The notes: generated by a model from the letters alone, not told the origin. A stretch of 64,000 nt of DNA from Orientallactaga sibirica (GCA_036365145.1 JAEOAD010002231.1:2521501-2585500); one strand, 5' to 3'. Positions 46,194 to 59,497 are shown, counted from the first letter of the stretch. Numbers and translations: made by a program.

Positions 46194-48077
46194 GATTGCT
46201 CTATGCCTTGCGCAGGATTAGAGATTACTGGTGTTCTGGATTTTGATCTTATGTGTGTTTTCATATGATCTATATATTCCGTGAGTTTTGGATTTTTAGC
46301 CCAATTTTAAATTGACTTGTTAGTTTTCTTTCATAGATCATATTTTGTTGCTGTCAGTAAAATCTCTTCATGGAACCCAAGGTCACCTAAATCACCTTCT
46401 GCATTTTCTTGTAGAAGATTTATAATTTTCAATTTTACATGTGGGTTTATGTTCTGGTCTGAGCTAGTTTTTTGAAAGGTGAAATACCTGTTGTAACAGA
46501 CAGCTTCAGGTTCGCTGAGATGAACTTCCAGACCAGGCATGGTTATGGAGGAAGGCATATTATTTATTGAAGCTTACAGATCCAGGGAAGTTCCATAATG
46601 GCAGGAGGAGCGCCTGCTCTTCATAGGACCAGGCAAGAGAGAGAAAAGCCAACCAGACACACAGCACACAGAGAAAAACTACAGCCAAAAGCCATAGCAT
46701 ACTTCAGGAACTCCTGTTAGGCACACTTTGCATATCTTTACAATGGAATCTCAAACCATCACCACACCTTAAGACTGGCCCCCAGTGTCATTGCCTCTAG
46801 CAAGGTGATTACAGATGCAAACTATAAACTAATAAAACATTGAACATATTGGGGGACATATATTCAAACTATCACACCTGTTATTGCTTAAAATTTTTGC
46901 ATGTGAATATCAGATCTTCTCAATATTACTTATTGAAGCAATTAGCTTTTAAAATACCTTCATTTTTTAAAATAAAAAATTATTTGACAATATTTGGGGG
47001 AATATATTTCTGTAGTTTTAAGTCTATTCTGTTGACTTCTATATACTTTTTTGTCTTAATTTACTGTAGCTTTATAATAAGTCGGACAGTGCCTTTAATC
47101 CAAGTCTGTTCCTTTTAAGTGTTATGTTATATATACTGGTTCTCTTGTCTTTTCATATGGATTTTACAATTAGCTTTTCTACACATACAAAAATAGCTTG
47201 TTTCAATTTAATTAGAATTGATTAGAATCTGTGGATCAAGTTGGGAAGAATTTGCACTTTAATAATAGTCATCTAACTCATGAACACAGAATATCTTTCC
47301 ATTTGCTTAAAATTCTTTTACAGTGCCCATAAAATGTTCAGTAGTTGTTTCATTATTGATCCTGTGCATAGTTTTATTATAAGTATATGCCTATAGCATT
47401 CAATTTTGGTGTTACTTATACATATTATATTAAAAATTCCAATTTCAATTGTTCACTGAGACCCATAAAAATCAATTGATTTTTTATTTTAAATTTATTA
47501 ATTGTTTATTTCTGGAAGTATTCACTTAATATTTTCACATTATAGTTGACTATGGATAACTGGAATCATGAAAAGTAAAGCTGTAGATAAGAAAGTCTAC
47601 CAAAAATTGTCATTCATTTTTATCTTTCCTATTGAAACCCACATAGGCTTTCTAGGAAGAGATTGGATATCAGTATGACATACTAGGAGAGAGTTAAGGT
47701 CTTTAAGTTGCTAGTTTTGGTTCATAGCCTTGGTCCTCAGCATTTTCCATGGGGGATGGACCTTGAAGACGGCAACAGGAGCTGGGTGTATTGGCTGCAA
47801 TGGGATCCCAGTACTTTCTGACACCAGTTATTAGTTACAAGTTTCTTGTTTGGTCAATTCGTTGACATTTTGTACATATCAATAATATCATCTGGACATA
47901 ATAAATTTTATTTCTCTCATTTATTTCTTATTTGACAAACCTTTTTATGTTTGGGTATGATTTTCTACTATGATGTTGAGTAGAAATGGTGAAAGAGAAC
48001 ATTCTTATCTTGTCCCTTTTGTTAAAGAAAATGTACCCAATAACTCACTTTTAAGTATGATAGCAATCTCTTCTTTT
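45740..48077 (-). repeat. Ancient L1 ORF2 relic (copy 2)
   Basis: Counterpart of 30800-33153, with the poly(T) at 46165-46193, the solo LTR at 46492-46876 and a SINE at its right end. Confidence 0.65.
46492..46876 (-). repeat. MaLR-type solo LTR (copy 2)
   Basis: 385 bp; flanking CCTGT at 46487-46491 and 46877-46881. Differs from copy 1 by two single-base losses and a G-to-A change near 46811. Confidence 0.85.
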
Positions 48078-48094
48078 AAAATTAAATATTTTTA

Positions 48095-48303
48095 TATTTT
48101 ATTTATTTATTTAAAGAGAGAGGGGCAGATATGTGTAAAGAGAGAGGAGAGAATGGGCACACCATGGCTTCTAGCCACTCTAAACAAACTTCAGATGCAT
48201 ACACCACCTTGTGCATCTGGCTTATGTGGGTATTGGGAAATTGAACCTGGGTTCTTAAGCTTGGCACACAAGTGCCTTAATCAGTCAGTCATCTCTCTAG
48301 CCC
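48095..48303 (-). repeat. tRNA-derived SINE (copy 2 of 33170)
   Basis: Same element and target repeats as at 33170-33380. Confidence 0.9.
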
Positions 48304-49307
48304 TAAAACTAAATGTTTTAATCAGAAAGTATATTTTGCCTTTTACTTATTCATTCACTTACATAAGCATTTATTACATATATGCTCCATGTAAAAACGC
48401 TGAATTTCTCAATGAAATTTATGTCTGATTATTATACTTGAGCTGTAGATAAAATTTATGAATATGGGAAGCAGGGTAGCTACATCATTTTCTTTACAGA
48501 TTAAATCACGGTGCTATCACTTATGAGTCATGTGTCAGAAACAAGCCATTTGTCTCTATTTTTCAATTTTTATATAAAATGATAATCCTATATATCTTAC
48601 AGTAACAAATTTAAAGGAGTTTATGTCAAATATCAGAAAAGAACCTAGCACACAGTAAACATTCAATGCATTCTAGTGACACCTTCTCACAGGCTGAATT
48701 AAAAAATGAACAAAACTAAAGCTACAACAGCGCCCATGTGTTTCTCTATATATTTACTGCATCATATCCGTGATTTTGAATATATTCATGCATATAATTG
48801 ACTTAGAAGTCTTTGCTTAAAACATAGGTCTACATGAAGAAATGTTACCAAATGTTATCAATTGCTGTTAGAATTAAGATCATGAAGAAATAAGAAAGAA
48901 TAGCTAGGTAGAGGGAGAAGTGTGGATCTGGCCTAGACTAATTATTCAATACTTACCACAGATGGAGCCTTGGTTGAGGGATCTCTTGGGTTTAGGCCCA
49001 ATCCTTAAGGGAAACTCTAGATAGAGAAGCATAGCATTTGCAAGTGGTTCTTATTTTTATGAAGTTAACAGCATTTTTCTGCCCACACCTTGCAAAATAA
49101 CTGTACAAACCTAGCTTTATATAGCCCATTAAATACTGGGAATTTGGAACAAAATTCTGACTCTTAATTACTGCTGTTTAATTGTATATGCATAATAGAA
49201 TTTCTACAGCCAATTAAGAGTTTAAATTCTGAAATGATTTGTTTCTTGTCAGAGTTGAAGATGCTTTTAAAATTTCTTACACTTTATATGTATGTAATGG
49301 CATTTTA

Positions 49308-49499
49308 TTTTATTTCTTTGAGAGAGAAAGAGAGAGAAAGAAAGAGAATGGGTGTGCCAGGGCTTTCAGCCACTGTAAACAAACTCCAGACACATGCTTC
49401 ACCTTATGCATCGGGTTTACATGGGTCCTGAGGAATCAACCCTGGATCCTTTAGCTTTGCAAGCAAACGCCTTAACTACTAAGTCAACTCTCCAGCCCC
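49308..49499 (-). repeat. tRNA-derived SINE (copy 2 of 34384)
   Basis: Same element and target repeats as at 34384-34575. Confidence 0.92.
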
Positions 49500-49606
49500 T
49501 GTAATGACATTTAGAATTTGGAAATCCAGGGGTCCTTTTTGCAACCATATAAATAAGTTTAGAATATTTATCATCTCTCTGAAACATGTACCCTATTAGC
49601 AAGTAA

Positions 49607-49880
49607 TTTTTTTTTTTTTTTTTTTTTAGAGAGAGACACAGAGAGAGACAGAGAGAGAGGGAAAGGGAGACAGAGAATGGGCACGCCAGCAGCCTCTCAG
49701 CTGCTGTGGACAAAATCCAGATGTGTGTGCCCCCTTGTGGGCAAGTGCGGCATTGCGCCCTTGCATCACTTTGCATCTGGCTAAACGTGGGACCTGGAGA
49801 TTGGAACCACTGGAGATTGGAACCAGCGTTCTTAGGCTTAGGAGGCAGGAGCCTTAACCACTAAGCCATCTCTCTAGCCT
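49607..49880 (-). repeat. tRNA-derived SINE, longer subtype (copy 2 of 34683)
   Basis: Target repeats 'gcaagtaa' at 49599-49606 and 49881-49888. T run is 21 against 19 in copy 1; 'cccccttg' against 'ccccttg'. Confidence 0.92.
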
Positions 49881-50062
49881 GCAAGTAAAATTTTTATCAC
49901 AAGAGTCATGGTGATGAAATATCTACTAGCATGGAATTTGACATCACACAATTTGGTCTTTTGAACCTTGCCATAAATGCTGGTAGTTATAAACTCAGGA
50001 TGAAGGAATTAAGTCTGGCTCTTTATGAAAGATACTAGGTTATGTGAAAGAAGTGTGTTTGA

Positions 50063-50296
50063 GGGGGCTTGAGAGATGGTTAAGCAGTCAAGGGACTGTC
50101 CTGCAAATCCTAACACCCTAGTTCTATTCCCCAGTTCCCATATAAAGCCAGATGCACAAAGTGGTGCATGCATTTGAGTTTTGTGTGCAGCGACTGGAGA
50201 CCCTGGTGTTCCTACCCTCCCCCCATGTCTATCTCCCCTCTCTCTGTATCTTTCTGCTTACAAGTAAGTAAATAGATAAATAAAATACTTTAAAAA
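50063..50296 (+). repeat. tRNA-derived SINE, diverged (copy 2 of 35136)
   Basis: Same element as at 35136-35370. Confidence 0.85.
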
Positions 50297-51291
50297 GAGG
50301 TTTGTTTGGAATAATTTCTGTTTTTAAGTATATCATTTCTTAATTCTACTTTGATAAGCCACAATGGATATGCTTTTATTTTAATGACAATAAGTCTTAC
50401 ACATTGTTTCTACACATATACAAACCTATAACTCAAGTATGCACAAAGATCTTTTTAAGGAAGTTGTTAATTCCTTGTTGTTCCGCTAACACCCTTACAT
50501 TAAGTTAATTTACTTTCAGAACTTTAGCCCTCTTTCTTTCTGCAAGCTTTTATTTCTAAATTATTGGAAAAAGTTAAAACTTTTCACTTAGTGTTTTCAA
50601 ACATACTTTTCTCATTTATCTGAAATAATCTCATAATTTTTTGTTCATTATATTGCAACTTTAATCCATTTTGATATTCTAGACCCTAGTATTTGTTTTT
50701 TAAATCATGTTTGTTACAATTTCTCACTTTCTTGTGGTAGAAGGTCAAGTTATGAAGTGAGCATGAGTGAGAATTTAAGGGAGAAAAATTCAAAATCTTA
50801 ATTGTTCAAATCATATAGAGTTAAATTTATAAATTAAGTTTCTCATTTAGCATAACATTTACAATGAATCAATCTATTATAAGTCTGCACATTTTATTCA
50901 GTATACTGGACACTGAGTGACTAGACATTGTTTCCTGAATTATAATTTCTTCTCATTTTCCACACTAGAAGTGACACCTTATCATTTTCCTCATAACGTT
51001 TCTGAGACTAAACTAGCATCAGTCTAGTTCCAATTTTCTGTATGTTGATCAATACTTACCTTATCTTTGGAGTTATAGGTAACCAAAATTTTATTCCTGA
51101 GATATGAACAAGTGAAATGAATCCAGGGACTAGAAGACTGGGTGGTTTTTATTTGACCCTTGACTATAAAATTAACATGAAAGGGAATTTTGTAGCTACA
51201 ACATACTTAGAAGTATTTAAATTATGAGATACTAAAATTGGCAATAATATATTTAACTAGAGGTAGTCCTCAATTAAAAAGTGAATCTGAG

Positions 51292-51526
51292 GACTGGAGA
51301 GATGGCTTAGCAGTTAAACGCTTGCCTATGAAGCCTAAGGACCCAGGTTTGAGGCTTGATTCTCCAGGACCCACATAAGCCAGATGCACAAGGGGGTGCA
51401 TGCATCTGGAGCTCGTTTGCAGTGGCTGGAGGCCTTGGTGCACCCATTCTCTCTCTCTCGCTCTCTCTCTCTATTTCTGTATCTCTCTCTCTCAAATAAA
51501 TAAATAAATAATATATATATTTTTTT
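51292..51526 (+). repeat. tRNA-derived SINE (copy 2 of 36361)
   Basis: Same element and target repeats; the (CT) tract is slightly longer than in copy 1. Confidence 0.93.
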
Positions 51527-51540
51527 AAAGTGAATCTCAG

Positions 51541-51700
51541 CCGGGCATGGCGGCACACATCTTTAATCCTAGTACTTGGGAGGCAGAGGTAGGAGGATGG
51601 CCATGAGTTTGAGGCCACCCTGAGACTACACAGCGAATTCCAGGTCAGCCTGGACTAGAGTGAAACCCTACCTCAAAAAACAAAAAACAAAAAACAAAAG
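51541..51700 (+). repeat. B1-type SINE (copy 2 of 36605)
   Basis: Same B1; A-rich tail differs in length. Confidence 0.93.
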
Positions 51701-51836
51701 AAAAATGAATCCGAATGCAGAAATGTGTGCTTTGACCTATCTCATTTTTTTTTTTTTTACTTTATAACCATAAGTTTGGATTACCATAAGTATCTAGCAG
51801 AAATTTTTTGCCTGTAGGATATAGGAACTTTAGGAA

Positions 51837-53235
51837 AAAGTTCTTTTTTTTTTCCTTTCTTTAAAATTAAGAACATATTTTGCATTGGGTACATCATGTG
51901 TTGGTACCATCTTTTCCCTCTTCCCTGCCCCCACTGTGCAAGGCCCTCCTCAGTGGGGTTGCTGGTATTCCCCATGGGGTTGTGGGTTATGCATTGTGAG
52001 AGTAGCAGTCAATTATTGGGGGTAGGCAATGCCTCTGGGTATGAGGTCCCAATCTGTGGCTCTTACAGTCTTTCCATCCCCTCTCCAGCAAAATTTCCCA
52101 AGCCTTGGTAGGTTTATTTATTTATTTCTTTATTTTATTAGTTATGCTCATAATGTGAATACATTCATGTTGGTGACTTTGATAGCCTCCTCCCTGTCCT
52201 CCTTGCTCTGAAGAGACCCTCCTCATTGGGGATTGTGGGTCCTGCACTGTGGGGGTAGCCATCAGTTATGTGGAAGAGGTGACCTTGTCTCTGTGCATAA
52301 TGACCCAACTTGTGGCTCTGACCATCTTTCCGCCCCTGCTTCCGTGAATTTCCCTGAGCCATGTTGGGTTCATTTTAGGTCTACTTTGGTGATTAGGTCT
52401 TGGGAGCCTTTTCAGTCTACTTCACTGATGAGCTCTTAGGCATCTCTGGATTTCTGCTTTGGTATGTGCTAAGTATCCTCAGTGTCAGTCTCCACCCTGG
52501 CATTGGTTGTCAGGCTCACCATGGAAGCAGCACTCATGCTCATCTTGTGTCCCCACTTCCTCTGTGGTTACGCCTGGGTGTTGAATAAGGGATGTTCTAT
52601 CTCCTCTGGTCTCATTATCTTCTGAAAAAGAAAAACAGATTCTCCAATGCAGAGTGCCATCAGCATAGGTTAAATTGGATAAATGTTATTAATTTAGGGA
52701 CAGTCTGATGGATGTAGCCCATTTTTTTAGCCAACGACTAGTGGGAGCTTGACATTGGAGAGCATAATCTTTATCTCTATAGGATTCTGACCTGGCTCCC
52801 AGTTCCAGATATGGGTTCCTTTCCACTAAGTGGATCTCTTAGCCACCAGAAAGCCATTGGTTTACCCACCAAGGCCGTGTGCCACCATTGTACTGGCGTT
52901 TACTTCTTGTCAGACTGGTTGTTTCTGAGTAGCTTAGATCCCTGATTGCTCACATGGTGTTGGCCTCCTCCCCCCAGTAGCTCATGTAGTGCTTTCCAGC
53001 ACTAGACAGACTGTCCAGGGACTGGTTTTCACAGGAGAAAGTTTTTATGCCAGACTTGGAATAGCTACACTACTTTTTAAAAATCATTATTGTTATGCCC
53101 AAACCCAAAGAAAATCATTGTCTATTCTTACAAACAGAGCTAGTTTGTTTGTTTTAGTCGCTAAAGGCAAGCATGACAAAACCAAGTGATTGTTTTCCAG
53201 GGCCTAGCTCCAGGAACCTGGGTATCTCTAAAGAA
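51837..53235 (-). repeat. L1 3'UTR-like sequence (copy 2)
   Basis: Counterpart of 36900-38300 with a few substitutions (for example 'gcactgtggg' against 'gcattgtggg'). Confidence 0.55.
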
Positions 53236-54014
53236 TGATATTATTTATGTTAAATTGTAGAAAAGAACTTAGCCTTCTGGTTAAAAAGATCTTAAAGTGA
53301 GGAAGAATGAAAATGAACACATTATCTGATAAGGTAGATGATAACTGTGTCTAATTAAACATGCAATAAATAGAATTTAAAGACTATCCCACTAAAATAA
53401 TAGAACACACTTTAAAATTGTGGGTTTAAACTTTGGAAACAATTTTTATCATTGTTCTCACACAATCTCATTTTCTTTTGGCAATTGAGTTATTTTCTAT
53501 TCTTCAGAATATTCTTTTGAGTAATTTAATCAAGAATTGAAATGCTTCTTAAATATCAAATGTCTCTGACAAACATTTCTCACTTGGGCTGAATGATCGT
53601 TGGGTAAGTAAATCAAAAGCCAAGTGAGCTTTTACTGATGGGGCTGATTCAACATTTATCTCCCTTTTACACTTTGAAATGCTGGCATACAATGGGCTCT
53701 GGCCCAAGACCAGGACATAGTAATGGGCAGATTGATGCAGGGAGCACTTACAAGATCAACTGGATTTGCAAAGTTCTGGGATCTAATGTGAATTCCAAAA
53801 GCTCTTAATCCATACAGACCATAAACCTGCTCCTTGAAAATATAATCATCTATTAGAGTATCCAGAAGAAATGATTTTAGAAGCCCAGATATCAGGAAAA
53901 ATGACTGAGTACAGACACATAAAGCAAAGACACTCTTTAAAAACTAGCAGCAGTTAGATACAGAATTGGTCTATAAGTAAGGAACATGAAAAAAATAATC
54001 ATTTTATGCTAAGT

Positions 54015-54016
<2 letters not shown>

Positions 54017-54051
<35 letters not shown>
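54017..54051. repeat. (GT)n microsatellite (copy 2)
   Basis: About 35 bp against 32 in copy 1. Confidence 0.95.
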
Positions 54052-54053
<2 letters not shown>

Positions 54054-56369
54054 TTTACTATGGTGGACCCACTATTTTCATGGCATTATCCCAACTGGGG
54101 CAGGTTGTAAAAGACCACATGAAAGCCATGAGAATGCTTAGATTCTTTCATGTGTGCTTGGCATAAACCTATTTTATTTTTCTTTCTGTGCATGAAATAC
54201 TTAAGCTTCCATTCATCTAGAGGATAAAACTTAGTCCAGAGATGAGGATTTGGAATCTTCATCCCCAATTCAAAGTCCATGAACTTTAAAATCTCTTGCT
54301 AAAACAACACTAGCTACTTGGAAAAGAATCAAAGTCAAAGAGCAGATTGATAAATCACTAATCAGAGTGCTGTGTTGCCAGGTCTCTGAGACAATGAGAA
54401 CAATTTCAGAGGAGAGATCAGTTAAAGATATTGTGAGATGTTCTCTGTTTTCAGACCTATTTCCTTCTTGATTTTAATAATGTTATTTGGAAGATGGCCT
54501 TTACTCAATTAAGGAAGCTTTTGTTGTTACTGTTTTCTTTCCTGTCATTTTCAAATATATGAAAATATACTACAAAGCCATTTTACTTATGTTTCATAAT
54601 CTCTAAAGAAACATCTCTCATTTGGGACTGTCCAACATGATCTTTGTCAGAAGTGGCAGCTTTCCAAACCACTCTGTTGAGACTACGATAGTAATATTGT
54701 ACTCACAAGGTTCCAGGAACGACGGAGGACATAGGGATTTCTTTTATTATTCTCTTGATTGATTGGTTGATTGACTCAAAGGTAGGGAACTTCCTAAAGC
54801 AAGCCAATCAATGTTCTTGTCCCAAAGTCCTCATTTCAGACCTAGAAGATTCCTGACGTTTAGATCTTCATCAAAGCTCAACTATCTCTGACCCTTTAAA
54901 TTCTTTCTCAGTTTAAATCTGTCTTAACATTTCCAATATGTACTGTGTGTTGTTCTAAGGAGGCTTCACTTGTATACATATTCCATCTCTGACAAGAGGG
55001 AGAAGAGGCTCTCTTCTTTCTTGGTGACTAGGATTTAATTTCCCTTCATCTTTGCAGTATTGAACTCAGGACTTTTGTGATCACAAGTCCAAATTTGTTG
55101 AGCAAAACACCTGTACTTGTAATGACAGGCCCCCTCACCAAGAAATGTAATTTTTTCTTTCTTTTGTTGTTTTTAAGAGAAAAGAGATAGTCACTTTTAT
55201 TTTTTGTGGTGAAGTTTTTTTTTTTTTTTTTTTGCTTTTCATTTTATTTTATTTTTTATTGGCAACATCTATACTTACAGAAAATGAACCATGGCAATTT
55301 CCTTCCCTCCCCTACTTTCCCCTTCACAACTCCACTCTCCATCATATCCCCTCCCTCTCTCCATTAGTCTCTCTTTTCTTTTGATATCATCATCTTTTTC
55401 TCCTATTATGAGGGTCTTGTGAAGGTATTTCTAGGCATGGCAAGGTCAAGCATATTAAGGCCAACTTATGTCTGGACAGTTGCATTTTAAGGAGTTGTAC
55501 CCTTCCTTTGGCTCTTATATTCTTTCTACCACCTCTTCTGCAATGGACCCTGACCTTGAAAGGTATAACAGAGATGTTTCAGTGCTAGACACTCTGTCAC
55601 TTCTTCTCAGCACTATGTTGCCTTTTGGGTCATCCCGGTGGTCACTGCCATCTGAAAAGTAAGGGTAACATTAATATATGAATATGAGCATTAAGTGTAG
55701 CGCTTTCAGGGCATTTTGGTGAGACTAATATATGCATTTAGCCAGACAAGAGAGGCTTTATACTCCTAAGTCTTATGGCTTCCCCTGCCATAGGCTTTCA
55801 GTACTAGGCATGTATTCTCTCCCATAGAGTGGGCCTCCAGTCCAATTAGAGAGCAATTTGTTTCCCCCAGATCAGACATGCAACTATTGCATCTGGTTGG
55901 TCATTTGGCCTATCTGGCCAAATGTGAGGCTTCCAGTGTCCAGTGATTTCACAGCTGATGACTTCTGTCTCCCATAGGGCTGCATGCAGTGCAGAATTTT
56001 CTAGCTTTCAGTTGGCAGGTCTGCAGGGAGAAGGTTTTCAGCTCAGCACCAGCTTGATTTCTCAGTGACCTTTCAGCCCAGGCATATGAAGTTTTAGCAG
56101 TAGGGTCTTACCATCTGTTACTTGTGGGAAACCAAGGGCCTTGGCAATGTCCTGAAATGTTCTGGAGGCAACAGGGACTTCCCTGACCAATAACTCACTG
56201 GAAGGTATCACATCCCATGCACTGAAATTTTTCTAGTAGCAAACTATGGCTTCTAAATGTGCCATTATCCAAAAATGTACTATTTCATATATCTTATTCA
56301 AAATATCTTGAATTATGATTTACCCTTTCTTCACCCTTCTCTTACTCAATATCTTCACCTGGCCTCATT

Positions 56370-57320
56370 TAGGCCATTCCACTCCCTGTAATCTGTTCTT
56401 CTACTTACATATATACAATACCATGCCCTCTTAGGACTGCCTTCATTGTGTCCTAAAGGTGTTGGTATGTTGTATTTTCATCATCATTTGATTCTATGAA
56501 TCTATTCATTTCTTCAGTGACCCATTCATCATTCAATAGTGTACTGTCTAGCTTTCCTGAATTTATGTATGCTCTGTAGGTTTCTTGTTGCTGGTTTGTA
56601 GTTTAATTCCATTGTGGTCAGATAGAGTATAAGGTGTTATTTCAATTTTCCTGAGTTTGTTAAGATTTGCTTTTTGTCCTAATCTACGGTCTATTTTGGA
56701 GTTTGTTTCATGTGCTTCTGAGAAAAATGTATATTCTGCAGCATTTGGATGGCATGTTCTATAGATATTTATTAGGTCCATTTTTTACATGACATCATTC
56801 AATGCAGATGTCTCTCTCTTTATTTTTTTGCTGGGTAGACCTGTCAATTGAGAGTGGGGTATTGAAGTCCCCCACTACAATTGTGTTCGGTTTTAACTTT
56901 GACCTTAAGTTTAATAGTGTTTGTTTGAAATTGGGAGTGCATATATATATATTTAGGATTGTAATGTCCTCTTATTGGAGTGTTCCTTTAATCAGTATAA
57001 AGTGAACTTCTTTATCTGTCCTCACTAATGCTGGCTTGAAGTCTATTCTGTCTGATATTAGCATAGGACCATTTGCTTGAAATATCATTTTTCTGTCCTT
57101 TTACCCTAATACATTGTTTATCTTTTATTGAGAAATGAGTTTCCTGGAGGCAACAAACAGCAGAATCCTGCCTTTTAATCCAGTCTGCAAGCTTTTTGGT
57201 TGGGGCATTGAGGCTATTGACATTAAGAGTTATTATTGAAAGGTATGTGTTTATTCTCTCCATTCTTCTTGTTTTGTAGTGCTTCCTATTTCCCTTTACT
57301 CTCTTTGGTTTGATTGTTAT
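56370..57320 (-). pseudogene. L1 ORF2 endonuclease-region remnant
   Basis: Minus-strand translation gives 'YLSIITLNVNSLNAPTKK', 'DWIKRQDSAVCCLQETHF' (the N-terminal endonuclease block with the catalytic Glu of QET) and, further on, 'IYRTCHPNAAEYTFFSEAH', 'KIDRRLGQKANLNKLRKIEI' and 'LSDHNGIKL' (containing the SDH catalytic motif). Then 'ENTTYQHL...MKAVLRG' just before the break at about 56370. Frames are interrupted by stops and shifts. Confidence 0.87.
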
Positions 57321-57471
57321 TTGAGTATGGTTTATTTTTCCCTGTTTCTTCATGTGTGTGCTTTGCTTTCTCTTCAGTGTGAAGTTTTCCTTCAAGTATT
57401 TTCTGTAAGGCTGGCTTAGTTGTCATAAATTCCTTTAGCCTGTTTTTATTGTGAAATATCCAAACTTCACC

Positions 57472-58250
57472 TTAAATTTGGATAGATAGCTTTACAGGAT
57501 AAAGTAATCTTGGTTGACAGTTTTTATCTTTCAGAACTTGGAATACATCATTCCAAGTCCTTCTGACTTTTAAAACTTGTGTTGAGTAATCTGCTGTGAA
57601 CCTGGTGGCCTTGCCTTTATAGGTGACTTTCTTTGTCTCTCTAAATGCTTTCAATATATTTTCTTTGGTTTGCATGTTTAGTAGTTTAATTATAACATGG
57701 CAAGAAGAGGTTCTTTCCAGGTTCTTTCTGTTTGGTGTTCTAGAAGCTTCTTATATCTACATTGGCATTTCTTTCCCAATTTAGGGAAAATTTTCTTCTA
57801 TAATTCTATGAAAATGCCTACAAAGCCTCTGGATTGAAATTCTTCTCTTTCTACTATACCCTGAATTCTTATGTTTGATCTTTACATAGTGTTCCAGATA
57901 TTTTGAGATTCCCATTCATACCTTCCTGTTAGCTTGCCTTTATTTGTTGGACTGTATTATATCTGCCACCTGGTCTTCTAGTTTAGATATTCTGTTCTCT
58001 CCTTCATCCATCCATTCTATTGTGTTTTTCAGTGCTACAATTTCTGCCTTAGTATTTCTATTTCCTTATTCATGGCTTGTAGTGACCTCCTTATTTCACA
58101 AGGTGGTATCCTGTGTTCTCTTGGAATTCCTTTAGGAGTTTGTTTTCTTCTTTGATTCTCTTGATTTCTTCTTTGATTTCTTTCAGTATAGATTAAATCA
58201 ATTTTTTTTTTTTGAAATCTTTGTCAGGCATTTCATTTAACAGTCTCATT
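57472..58250 (-). pseudogene. L1 ORF1 remnant
   Basis: C-terminal domain visible at 57472-57675: 'ILKAFRETKKVTYKGK', 'TADYSTQVLKVRRTWNDVF' and 'QPRLLYPVKLS', the RNA-binding end of ORF1p. Upstream (towards 58250) the minus strand codes a Lys/Glu-rich coiled-coil-like stretch in broken frames. Confidence 0.85.
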
Positions 58251-58654
58251 GGAGGCCAGTTCTGATGGATTTATAACTTTTGGTTGGATTGTATTATCTT
58301 GATTCTTTGTATTTCTTGTATTATAATGTTGCAAATTTTGCATCCTGAGTTGATTTGATGTTTGGGTTTTCTAATAATTTCTGGTGCTTTTAGATTTGGA
58401 AATTCCACTTCATGTACCTTCAGAGTAGGAGTTTAACATGTCAAGTATAGTTCTTTTACTTGAATCCAACTGCATAAGTAATCCTAGGTGTTGGGTTTGC
58501 CTGCTATTAAAGTATTCTAGTGGGCTGGGTAGAGCAATTTACTGAAAAAATTCTAAAATTCAACTGAGCAATATACACATTCAGTAAAGACCAGCACAGA
58601 GTATGCAAGTGTGGGGACTGAAACTAACAGATAACCTTAGAGAGCCAAAATCTC

Positions 58655-58790
58655 TAAGGGTGTGTGTTGCTCTACACCCTTGATCCTGTCAGCTAGGAGT
58701 TTGAGATTTCTGTTCTGAAATGGGTTCCAGGTCAGCCTGGGTCTGAATCAGACCCTGCCCCCAATAATGACAAAAGAAAAAGACAAAGAC
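58655..58790 (+). repeat. B1-like SINE inside the L1 5'UTR
   Basis: 'aggagtttgagatttctgtt' and 'ggttccaggtcagcctggg', then 'cagaccctgcc' and an A-rich tail. Diverged. Confidence 0.6.
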
Positions 58791-59497
58791 ACTATGAATT
58801 TGAAAACATCAAAGGCAGAAATAGTCAACCCACACATACTGCTTAATGAGAATGGTATAGCTAACCAAGAGTATATAACCCATAACCTGCCCTGACATGG
58901 ATAGAGAGATTAGCACTTCCATTGCAAGCCTATGTTCTTGCTTTTTTGTCAGTCAGCCTCATTACCTTTTGTGGTGGCTTCAAATCTCACCAGTGCTGAG
59001 TACTCTGGTGTTCTCATCAGCTGTGTGGAATGCCTTTCCTTTGAGAGGTTGATGTGTTCTCCAGAGGGTTGCGGTACTGTAGATTGGGGTATGGGAGAGT
59101 GCAGGAACCCTGAAGTTGCACTGGAACTGATCAGCCGGTCCCACCTGTGTTCCATTCATCAGCTTCTCTACTGTCTCATCTTCAAGCTTCTTGACTTTGT
59201 AAGAAGGCTGATGAGGTTGGAAAATCCCCTTGTCTCATCTCTTAACCTGCAGCTGGAGGCTTGTGTATGGATCCATGTAGGTCTCAGAGATCAGGTCTGG
59301 GTCTGCAAGGTCCTTGGTGGGAATCTGGGAAATTTCCTCCTTTCTGATAAATCTCAGTCTCTCCTATTTCTCTGCTGTGGCCAATAAAAACATATACACA
59401 TGTATATGGTTTTTTTGTATTTTGCTGTGGTTTTGCCCAAATCCCTCCCTAGGTTGGGTTGGTGTGACTCCTATGTAGCCATCTTACTAGGAAGTCC

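Larger units (their letters stand above)
40282..55217. repeat. Tandem duplication, copy 2 (~14.94 kb)
   Basis: Begins 'tatacattta' plus SINE tail, exactly as at 25311, directly after the right end of copy 1 ('gtggtgaagt'). Ends at 55217 at the same 'gtggtgaag' before the poly(T) of an L1. Contains all the repeats of copy 1. One 6-bp difference is visible: copy 1 'cactaggactctg' (about 39731) against copy 2 'cactctg' (about 54671). Confidence 0.97.
55218..59497 (-). mobile_element. L1 with intact ends but internal deletion
   Basis: Minus-strand L1. The T run at 55215-55233 is its A tail; 55235-56370 is 3'UTR (collinear with 24438-25310 at its start). 56370-57300 carries the ORF2 endonuclease region, about 57470-58250 ORF1, and 58250-59497 5'UTR with a B1-like insertion. 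The 5' end reads 'ggacttcctagtaagatggc', the usual L1 start. The reverse-transcriptase and C-terminal part of ORF2 is missing between the 3'UTR and endonuclease segments, so the element cannot be autonomous. Confidence 0.85.

Noticed and set aside
25311..55217. CRISPR-like or satellite array
   Set aside because: Only two very long copies; no short regularly spaced repeats. The genome is mammalian.
24438..56370. L1-mediated unequal crossing-over as origin of the 15-kb duplication
   Set aside because: No hybrid L1 lies at the middle junction, which that model requires.
58932..59387. 151-codon plus-strand frame
   Set aside because: Antisense to the L1 5'UTR; no recognisable protein family.
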